This document shows positions 46,325 to 53,157 of a stretch of 64,000 bases of DNA, piece by piece. Position 1 is the stretch's first letter, and each line of letters begins with the position of its first letter. The position numbers and the translations under genes are program-made. The notes beneath the pieces were generated by a model. It did no database searches and was not told the origin of the DNA. It was given only the letters and a program-made list of their open reading frames with translations. This DNA comes from Marinobacter sp. SS13-12 (lineage in GTDB: Bacteria; Pseudomonadota; Gammaproteobacteria; Pseudomonadales; Oleiphilaceae). The stretch spans positions 1 through 64,000 of the forward strand of contig NZ_JASSUA010000004.1 in the NCBI RefSeq assembly GCF_030227115.1. The letters are read 5' to 3'.

Positions 46325-46337
46325 GGTTGGCCCACCA
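46325..46337. other. Candidate right attachment-site remnant
   Basis: GGTTGGCCCACCA matches the tRNA-Ile2 3' end GGTGGGCCCACCA (42724-42736) at 12 of 13 bases, in the same orientation. It lies immediately before the core gene csaA and would delimit a 3.6-kb island remnant. Confidence 0.5.
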
Positions 46338-46347
46338 CCTCCCATAT

Positions 46348-46680
46348 TCAAATAAGCCGCTGTCCGTTGCTCACCTTGTGGTCGGTACTCACCAGCGTTA
46401 TCGCACCTTCATCCGTCTTGATCCCCGTCACCAGGCATTCTGAAATAAAAGGCCCAATCTGTTTGGGCGGAAAGTTGGTCACAGCGAGTACCTGCTTACT
46501 CAGCAACTTTTCAGGATCGTAGAGATTCGTGATCTGGGCACTGGATTTGCGAATGCCTACCTCCGGGCCGAAATCGACTTTCAGCTTGTACGCTGGCTTG
46601 CGAGCTTCCGGGAACTCGCTCACTTCAATGATAGTGCCGATTCGCAGCTCTACGTTCTCAAAGTCTTCCCAACTGATCAT
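46348..46680 (-). CDS. csaA: tRNA-binding protein CsaA
   Basis: 110 residues. Small OB-fold tRNA-binding domain (EMAP-like) starting MISWEDFENVELRIGTIIEV, with SAQITNLYDPEKLLSKQVLA and NFPPKQIGPFISECLV. It has been described as chaperone-like and as tRNA-binding. The ATG at 46680 has GAGGA upstream. The open frame continuing to 46899 overlaps a GST remnant in another frame and is not part of the protein. Confidence 0.92.
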   Translation of the reverse strand: MISWEDFENVELRIGTIIEVSEFPEARKPAYKLKVDFGPEVGIRKSSAQITNLYDPEKLLSKQVLAVTNFPPKQIGPFISECLVTGIKTDEGAITLVSTDHKVSNGQRLI

Positions 46681-46715
46681 GCCTGGGGTTTCCTCGGGCC
46701 GGTTAAGTAATGTGG

Positions 46716-46838
46716 TTATTGTCGGTGGTCTGCCAGCAGGGTTCCGACGGTGAACGCAATGCCCAGCTCCTTCATCAGGACCCAGGGCCGCAACGACCAT
46801 GACGAATAATTCTTTTTGGCAATATGAAGGGTGTACAT
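46716..46838 (-). pseudogene. Glutathione S-transferase N-terminal fragment
   Basis: Frame from ATG 46838 reads MYTLHIAKKNYSSWSLRPWV...LMKELGIAF and stops at TAA (46716-46718) after 40 residues. This is the thioredoxin-like start of the GST family found in many gammaproteobacteria; about 80% of the gene is missing. It lies 35 nt upstream of csaA on the same strand. Confidence 0.75.
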
Positions 46839-46938
46839 CCGTGTCTTCATCCTGCGGTGGAGTGTCTGTTGTTGCTGAATACTTTGGCTTCGTATACAAC
46901 TAATGTAAGTCCGTTAAAAATAACACAAGGAAAGCATT

Positions 46939-47175
46939 ATGCCCTTCTCTTCCCACCACATTGATGAACTCAACCTGCTTGCCATGTTTGACCTGTCTTC
47001 CGCGCAGGAAGGCATCAAGGTTCACCAGCACTCGGCTGCACCGGAGATGGTTGCGGCCGCTGAACGTCTTCATTCCAAGGGACTGATCACGCAGAAGGAT
47101 GGCGGGTACCTGACGAGCCTGGGGAGTGAGACGGCGGAGCATGCGCAAAGGGTTCTGTCTGTACTGAGCAGTTAA
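46939..47175 (+). CDS. TIGR02647 family small protein
   Basis: 78 residues with AAGG before the start. It has ELNLLAMFDLSSAQEGIKVH and LHSKGLITQKDGGYLTSLGSETAEHA, the hallmark of this conserved family of predicted winged-helix DNA-binding proteins from Pseudomonas-like bacteria. The role is unknown. Confidence 0.85.
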   Translation: MPFSSHHIDELNLLAMFDLSSAQEGIKVHQHSAAPEMVAAAERLHSKGLITQKDGGYLTSLGSETAEHAQRVLSVLSS

Positions 47176-47341
47176 CGCTCTTTGAGGATGGACTGGCTTG
47201 ACGTCGATTTAATTTACACCAGTGAAAAACTGGCCGCCAGGCGCCTCACCCATATGGCTGTTTAGAAGACGGTTTTCGGTAATGGCATTGTTCATGCTTC
47301 TTGTCGTCCGCAGAAGTAAGGAATATTAACCGGGAGCTAGG

Positions 47342-47938
47342 ATGATGAACACGAAAGCAAAGCTTTGGTCGCTGATGACAGCCACGCTGGCGTCAGGGCT
47401 TATGATGTCAGGCACAGTTACGGCTGCGCCGATTATTTGCACCGACCCAACTATTAATCACATGTCAATGGATGACTCGCAGGCGTCTGCTTGTCTGGAT
47501 TCCGGTCTGGGTAACATCCAGGGAGACAATGCTGTTCAGGACGATTTCCTGAATGGTGTTGGATCTGACTACCAGTTTATCGAGAAATCCGAAGGTGCCT
47601 CTAACCCGACGCCCATGTACGGCCTCACATACAGCGATGCGGGCGATGGAACAGGGACCTGGGCATTCGACAGCAGTGTTTGGGACATTTATGACACCAT
47701 CGCCATTGGCTTCAAGTTTGGTGGTCAGAATCAGCCAGACACCTGGTTCGTCTATGAACTGGTATCGGATATTTCCTCAGGCGACTGGGTCTACAATGCC
47801 GGCGGCGGGCAAGGGCTTTCGCACGTGAACCTGTATGGCAAGGATTCCGTTCAGGTCCCTGAGCCCGGCACACTTGCACTGTTCGGCCTGGGCATTGTTG
47901 GCCTCACCCTGGCTCGCCGGAAAACCCGCGCAAGCTAA
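47342..47938 (+). CDS. PEP-CTERM sorting-domain exported protein
   Basis: 198 residues. The signal peptide is about 1-28 (ending VTAA-PI). The middle region is aromatic- and Gly/Asp-rich. The C-terminal sorting signal is VPEPGTLALFGLGIVGLTLARRK: PEP motif, transmembrane helix, basic tail. Such proteins are cut and sorted by an exosortase and are often made with an exopolysaccharide. No exosortase gene is in the window. GGGAG lies 5 nt before the start. Confidence 0.9.
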   Translation: MMNTKAKLWSLMTATLASGLMMSGTVTAAPIICTDPTINHMSMDDSQASACLDSGLGNIQGDNAVQDDFLNGVGSDYQFIEKSEGASNPTPMYGLTYSDAGDGTGTWAFDSSVWDIYDTIAIGFKFGGQNQPDTWFVYELVSDISSGDWVYNAGGGQGLSHVNLYGKDSVQVPEPGTLALFGLGIVGLTLARRKTRAS

Positions 47939-47975
47939 CTTGTCAGCTTTTTATACAGCCAGCACAAGTACCTCA

Positions 47976-48002
47976 AGGCTCCCCGGCGGGGGAGCCTTTT
48001 TT
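47976..48002 (+). terminator. Terminator of the PEP-CTERM gene
   Basis: A 9-bp stem AGGCTCCCC / GGGGAGCCT with a 4-nt GGCG loop is followed by six T residues. Confidence 0.93.
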
Positions 48003-48279
48003 ATTCCCCCCAGAAAACCTGCAACAGTTCACAACTCCCCGTAACAGAAAAAAACACTTTCCGGCCTGATAAGACTCTGTATTTCGGTCATTTTTAAATC
48101 ATCTTTCACTGGCAAGTGGTCATTGCGACATCAAAAGCTGTCAAGAAAGCCAACGTCCCGATAAGACAAGAACACTACACTGCTTTTCGAACAAACGTAC
48201 CAACAATGGTTGTCAGCCCTGTCACCTCTCCGGTGCACGGCGAAGATCAATAACAAGACCAACGAATGGAGTGTGTTTC
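48003..48279. other. Leader of the FadL-like gene
   Basis: About 280 bp without a gene. A short repeat CyGATAAGAC occurs near 48066 and 48163. AATAACAA (48249-48256) fits the AAnAAnAA Hfq/Crc motif and stands 11 nt before the GGAG ribosome binding site (48268-48271). I see no strong promoter boxes. Confidence 0.4.
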
Positions 48280-49617
48280 ATGGTCCCGACCTCCCGCTTT
48301 TCTGTGCGCGCTTTGACGCTCGCCGTTGCAGCCGCCTCTGCCGGCTTATCATTCAGCGCCTCTGCCAGTATGGGCAACCTGGGCACTAGCTATGGCGTTA
48401 TGCCCGTGGATGTTGCAACCGCTCAGTCACTGTCCATGTTCAACGATCAGGTATCGGCTACTTATTACAACCCGTCTTACCTGACTAGCGACGAGCGCGG
48501 TGAGCTCACTGGTGGCATTCTTCATGCGGAGCAGGAGTTGCGCTCCAGCCGGTCTGATGCAGACGGCGACATCGTCTCGAACTCACCGAGCCAACATGTG
48601 CTGATCGGGATGAAAACCAACCTTGCCTCGCTGACCCGTTTCAAGCACCCGATTTACCTGGGTTTTATTGCCGGTGTTGAGAAATATGGCAAAGAGATGC
48701 TGGCCTTCTCTTCCGAAACCTCTGAAACCGGCCAATATCTCCAGTACGGCAAGGAACCCCTGTTCCTGAATATCGGCGGTGCCACCCCGCTCTGGCGTGG
48801 CATTTCGGGCGGTTTTTCGGTACGCGTGACTCTGGAGGCGGCCGCACAACTGGACGCAGTGTCCACGCTTGGCGGGGAAACCAGCCGCGAGCGGCTTGCG
48901 GTTAACGCTGAGCCTTCCCTTAAATCCATCCTGGGCACCACCATCAAGTGGGGCGATACCTTCTGCCCTGACAGCAGTTGCTTCCTGGATGGCTGGGAGT
49001 CGGCGCTGACCTACCGCACCAAGTCCTCCGCTTCCACTTCGGTTGACTCCAACATCATCGTTACCCAGACCATTCCGGATCCGGGCCTGAGCCTCGCGGT
49101 TGCCACCATTGATTCCTTCCAGCCGGAAACCATCGCCATTGGCACCCAATACAAGGGTGACGGCTGGCGTGTCGGTGGCAGCATCGAGCAGCAGAACTGG
49201 TCGGAGCTGGAAGACGAATTCGCCGGCGACAGCATCAAGGACCAGGAGAATGTCAGTGCCGGCAACCGCATCGGCTTCGACGACACCCTGGTTCCCCGCA
49301 TCGGCGCCGAATACCAGTTAAGCCGTAATTTTGCCCTTCGCGGCGGCCTGGCTTACGAAGAGTCGCCCCTGAAAACCACCCGCAACCCCGAGCTTAACTA
49401 TCTGGATACCGACAAGATCGTGGCCGGGCTGGGTATCAGCGCCACCTACGAGCGCACCCGTCTGCTGGCTTATCCGGTGCGCCTGGATATTGGTTACCAG
49501 TACCAGCAGTTGCAGGATCGGGATTTCACCATCGTCGACTTTGACGGCAACGAACGCCAAACAACTGCCGACGGTGATATTCATGTAATCAGCGGCTCCA
49601 TCACCCTGAAGTTCTGA
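48280..49617 (+). CDS. FadL-family outer-membrane transporter (AupA-like?)
   Basis: 445 residues. The signal peptide is about 1-30 (SFSASA-SM). The beta-barrel ends in the outer-membrane signature ...GSITLKF. It has the FadL-like N-terminal hatch pattern and alternating strands but lacks the classical NPA start. FadL proteins carry long-chain fatty acids or hydrocarbons across the outer membrane. It is followed after 13 nt by a huge lipoprotein. Marinobacter is known to use a FadL homologue plus partner (AupA/AupB) for alkane uptake, and this pair may correspond, but I cannot confirm identity. The ATG at 48280 has GGAG 8 nt upstream. Confidence 0.75.
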   Translation: MVPTSRFSVRALTLAVAAASAGLSFSASASMGNLGTSYGVMPVDVATAQSLSMFNDQVSATYYNPSYLTSDERGELTGGILHAEQELRSSRSDADGDIVSNSPSQHVLIGMKTNLASLTRFKHPIYLGFIAGVEKYGKEMLAFSSETSETGQYLQYGKEPLFLNIGGATPLWRGISGGFSVRVTLEAAAQLDAVSTLGGETSRERLAVNAEPSLKSILGTTIKWGDTFCPDSSCFLDGWESALTYRTKSSASTSVDSNIIVTQTIPDPGLSLAVATIDSFQPETIAIGTQYKGDGWRVGGSIEQQNWSELEDEFAGDSIKDQENVSAGNRIGFDDTLVPRIGAEYQLSRNFALRGGLAYEESPLKTTRNPELNYLDTDKIVAGLGISATYERTRLLAYPVRLDIGYQYQQLQDRDFTIVDFDGNERQTTADGDIHVISGSITLKF

Positions 49618-49630
49618 GGAGAGGTTTGCC

Positions 49631-52600
49631 ATGAAATACAATAAGACACTGGCACTGATACCCGCGATGCTGCTTGCGGCCTGCGGGGGTGATGAACAGA
49701 CAGTCAACAAGCCCGCCAAACCGGGCTCCGTTGTCTATTCCTACCCCGCTGACGGACAGAGCGAGGTCAGCCCGAAAGCCGATCTGGTGTTGCGGTTTTC
49801 CAATGCGCTCAGCGACAACGACCTGAACGGCAAAATACGCATTACTGATGGCGATGCAGACATTGCGTTCTCGACGGAGAGCGTCGATCAGGGACGAAGC
49901 CTGAGGATCTCGCCGAACGAAACACTTCGTCCTGGCACCGAATACACCATCGAATTCAGCGAAGATCTTGAGGCGGAAGGCAACCGACGTATCGGCACAC
50001 CCAACGCCAGTGGTGCCGAGGGCATCCAGTTCACCACACGCGGAGCCCTCAGTGGTATCGCCGCCCTGGATAACCTTGATTCCGGGTTCGCCGTAGCGGA
50101 GATGATTCCGTCCGCGGACAGCACGTTCAAACCAATGAATTTCTCCACATTCCGACTGCGCCTGACTCAGGCGGTACACCCCGAGTGGAAAGAGCAAGGT
50201 GGGGTCATTGAACTCAAGGACAACAATGGTGAGACAGTACCGGCAACGGTACTGGTCAATGGCCGCTACATCACCATCGACCCGTGCCTGGCCGACAGCC
50301 CGCAACTGTGTGGCCGTGAAGACGACGTTCTGAATTCCGGCGAGACCTATACCGTTTCTGTCCGGAATCTGCCAGGAATCCATGGTGATACCCTGGGCGA
50401 ATTCACCGAAGAAGTAACCCCACGGGACACCAGCCCGACCGTTGTGCTTTTCCAGGAAGTTATCGATTCCGGACTGGGTGCCGGTGACGACGAGGCCAGC
50501 GCCCGCCGTTCCCGGCTCAATGGCCAGCTCATCAATGGCGTTACCCTGAACTCCGTATTGCAGGGCATCGCCGGGCCATCGCAGCAAACCGGAGGTCTGT
50601 TCGCGGAACTGGCCTATGCGCCCGCTTTCGAAGCCGATGAGCCCCTGCCCCTGCGGGTGCCAAAAGGCAGCGTGCTGAACAGCACCAGCCTGGATGTGAA
50701 GATTAACGGTAGTGTGCCTGTCATCGACCCGGCCACCGGCGAGATGCAGCAGACCGGCAACATCAAGGTCACCATGCTGTCGGATGCAACCGGTTATCTG
50801 ATGCCCAACCCCTATACCGATGACATGAACGCCCCGCGCCACGTCAAACTGTTCATGGACGTCTCCATGAATACGGAAGAGGCACAGCCAAACGCCTCCC
50901 TGTCACAGGACCTGCTCGGCGTGGAGCTTACCGGTATTGCCATTGTCGAAGACGGCGTGCTGACCATCGACGCCATCGGCATGGTTGAACCCAACCTGCT
51001 GGGCCAGGAATTCACCGACTCCACCATCGCTTTCCGCATCGAGGCCGCGACCGATTCCACATCCGCCCTCAACGCCGCAGACCAGCGCGATGAGGAACTG
51101 GCGGACACCACTGGCCCGCAACTGGTGAGCTGGATGCCGGGGCCGGAAAATGCTGTGCCTCCTACCCGCCAGGACATGCAGCGTCCGGGTGATCCGGTAA
51201 TTCTGAACTTCGATGAGCCGCTGGACGGCGCAACCATTGCCGACGGCATCGTTCTGGACGAAGGTGGCACCCCGCTGACCACGGGCGAGGGCACACTCAA
51301 AGCCAAACTGGACGGAACTGCCCTGGTGCTGAATCCGGAAGGTGGGCTGAAGCATGGCGTTACCTACACCGTGCAAATCAGCAACGCACTGACAGACTTG
51401 ACAGGCAATGGTGCCATGTCTCAGGACCTGACCTTCGCGCTACCGGATTTGGAAGACGGCTCAGTCACCCAGCGGTCGCCGATTGCACTGACCACCCACC
51501 CTGGCTACCCCTGCGTAACAACCGGGGTAAATCTGAGCCAGGACAGCCATGGCCAGTGCGTGGATGCCGCACCTGACGGCCCTCGAGGCGACGAATTACC
51601 AATAACTACCATGCCGGAAGACCGACCTATTGTGGTGGTGTTTTCTCAGTCCATGAATCTGGACTCGATCCGTAACGGCGACACCTTTGTTGTTGAGAAA
51701 GTGGATGAAAGCGGTGCAGTGGTAGAGGCAGTTTCTGGTCGCCTGGAGAAAAACAACCAGCGCATTCGGTTTTACCCGGACGAGCCATGGGAGATCGACG
51801 GGTTTTACCGCTACACGATGGCTTCGACTGATCAGGGGCAATGTCAGACCGGCGCTACATCCAACTTTATCTGCGGTGAGAATGGCCTTGCACTTGAAAC
51901 CGACCTACTGGTAGATCCGGAAAGGTCTGGTGGCCCGGACATGAGTATTTATTTCCGCGGTACCACGGCAGCCGAAACCGTATTTACTCCGCTGAGAAAT
52001 CTTCCGATACGCGATACCAACTCGAACTATGTAGTCGATTGCGGAACGTTGGGAGGTGAGGACTGCCTCGAACCTTTCACCCACGAGGCCGACGGTAATG
52101 GTGAATTCCTGCCTTCTGCAAACGCGGCGAAACTGGCCGTCATCGGTAAGCAGGCAGATGCGCTGGGCATTGCAGTTGGAGCGAGTGTAGGCTGCCCGGC
52201 AGACGAAAGCTGCCCACGCAATAAATTCATCTATCAAACTTACGGTCTGAATACTGAAGTAATAGGTCCTGCGACAGATTCGGAAGGCAACAAGGCTGGA
52301 GTCCGCGTTCTGTTGTACCCGACCATGCTTGCGACCAGCTCTGCCAGCGTATTTCTGGAAGGTTTCGGCGAACAGGCAACCGGCCCGCAGATACTACGCA
52401 TGCGTTACGGAACGCCTACTGAAGATAACCCGATGGGGCTAGTCGAAGGTAAAATCGTGGAAGGTGACGACGGCGGCCCCGTTTTCAAGACTACAGCTGA
52501 GCTCACCCTGGATGCGCCAAACCTGCATTTGCCGATCGACGATGGACTGGAACACAATTTGTACAGCAAGGAGTTCACCCTGGTACTGGAAGGACCGATC

Positions 52601-52879
52601 GTATTCTTTGATGACGGGCGCATGCAGATCACACAAATCAATAGCAATGCACCGCCAATCGATGTCAACGTTAATGTCACAATACCGGGCGTTAGCGAGT
52701 TCCTCTCATACTCCGCCTGCATCGATGAACGCGGATTCGCAGGTATATTCACCTGTCTTGTGGATTCATCCACCGAAACCGAGCGTGGTGATATAACCAT
52801 CCCCCTGGAAATTCCTCCACAGGGCGTTTATCTGAACTTCCTCTCCAACCCCATAAAAGAAATCCCGGCAGAGTACTAA
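49631..52879 (+). CDS. Giant Ig-like domain lipoprotein partner of the porin
   Basis: 1082 residues. The lipobox LLAAC (Cys 17) predicts lipid anchoring. At least three SbsA/Big_5-type Ig-like modules are visible near residues 30-140, 155-260 and 500-600 (PADGQSEVSPKADLVLRFS; VILNFDEPLDGATIADGIVL; THGVTYTV-like ends). A C-terminal beta-rich domain contains paired cysteines. I see no lipase GxSxG motif, which separates it from VolA-type lipases encoded near fadL. It is co-transcribed with the FadL-like gene, so it probably binds or hands over hydrophobic substrate. Surface or periplasmic placement is not certain. Confidence 0.75.
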   Translation: MKYNKTLALIPAMLLAACGGDEQTVNKPAKPGSVVYSYPADGQSEVSPKADLVLRFSNALSDNDLNGKIRITDGDADIAFSTESVDQGRSLRISPNETLRPGTEYTIEFSEDLEAEGNRRIGTPNASGAEGIQFTTRGALSGIAALDNLDSGFAVAEMIPSADSTFKPMNFSTFRLRLTQAVHPEWKEQGGVIELKDNNGETVPATVLVNGRYITIDPCLADSPQLCGREDDVLNSGETYTVSVRNLPGIHGDTLGEFTEEVTPRDTSPTVVLFQEVIDSGLGAGDDEASARRSRLNGQLINGVTLNSVLQGIAGPSQQTGGLFAELAYAPAFEADEPLPLRVPKGSVLNSTSLDVKINGSVPVIDPATGEMQQTGNIKVTMLSDATGYLMPNPYTDDMNAPRHVKLFMDVSMNTEEAQPNASLSQDLLGVELTGIAIVEDGVLTIDAIGMVEPNLLGQEFTDSTIAFRIEAATDSTSALNAADQRDEELADTTGPQLVSWMPGPENAVPPTRQDMQRPGDPVILNFDEPLDGATIADGIVLDEGGTPLTTGEGTLKAKLDGTALVLNPEGGLKHGVTYTVQISNALTDLTGNGAMSQDLTFALPDLEDGSVTQRSPIALTTHPGYPCVTTGVNLSQDSHGQCVDAAPDGPRGDELPITTMPEDRPIVVVFSQSMNLDSIRNGDTFVVEKVDESGAVVEAVSGRLEKNNQRIRFYPDEPWEIDGFYRYTMASTDQGQCQTGATSNFICGENGLALETDLLVDPERSGGPDMSIYFRGTTAAETVFTPLRNLPIRDTNSNYVVDCGTLGGEDCLEPFTHEADGNGEFLPSANAAKLAVIGKQADALGIAVGASVGCPADESCPRNKFIYQTYGLNTEVIGPATDSEGNKAGVRVLLYPTMLATSSASVFLEGFGEQATGPQILRMRYGTPTEDNPMGLVEGKIVEGDDGGPVFKTTAELTLDAPNLHLPIDDGLEHNLYSKEFTLVLEGPIVFFDDGRMQITQINSNAPPIDVNVNVTIPGVSEFLSYSACIDERGFAGIFTCLVDSSTETERGDITIPLEIPPQGVYLNFLSNPIKEIPAEY

Positions 52880-52899
52880 CTTCAGGCTCCGCTACTTAT

Positions 52900-52925
52900 G
52901 GCCAGCCTTCGGGCTGGCCTTTTTT
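52900..52925 (+). terminator. Terminator of the porin-lipoprotein operon
   Basis: An 8-bp stem GGCCAGCC / GGCTGGCC with a TTCG tetraloop is followed by six T residues. Confidence 0.95.
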
Positions 52926-53014
52926 ATGGCCGGTTAAGCCAAGAACCCGTTTTCCCCTCGCTTGAATTTCCTGCTAATCTGGTTTTCTATTGAAACTAAC
53001 TCCCAAGTTGGACT

Positions 53015-53120
53015 GGCAATCGGGCAGGGTATTCCGAAACCGTGCGGAGCCAGGGATGGCGGAGCCCGAGCGTACAGGGATGTATTCACAGCGTGTTTCG
53101 GAATACCCTGCCCGATTGCC
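53015..53120. repeat. Perfect 26-bp inverted repeat with a 54-nt centre
   Basis: The left arm at 53015-53040 (starts GGCAATCGGGCAGGG, ends CCGAAAC) and the right arm at 53095-53120 (starts GTTTCGG) are exact reverse complements over 26 bp. The 54-nt centre contains GGAGCCAGGGATGGCGGAGC and GTACAGGGATGTATTCACAG. It lies between an operon terminator and the molybdoenzyme start. The exact arms point to a mobile or recently copied palindromic element, or a structured RNA; no transposase is present. Confidence 0.8.
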
Positions 53121-53157
53121 GGAGCACATAGTTAATAAAAATACCGGAGAGAGAACC

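Noticed and set aside
49601..50842. A 413-codon open frame opposite the lipoprotein gene
   Set aside because: Antisense shadow of the giant lipoprotein and the end of the porin gene; no family similarity seen.
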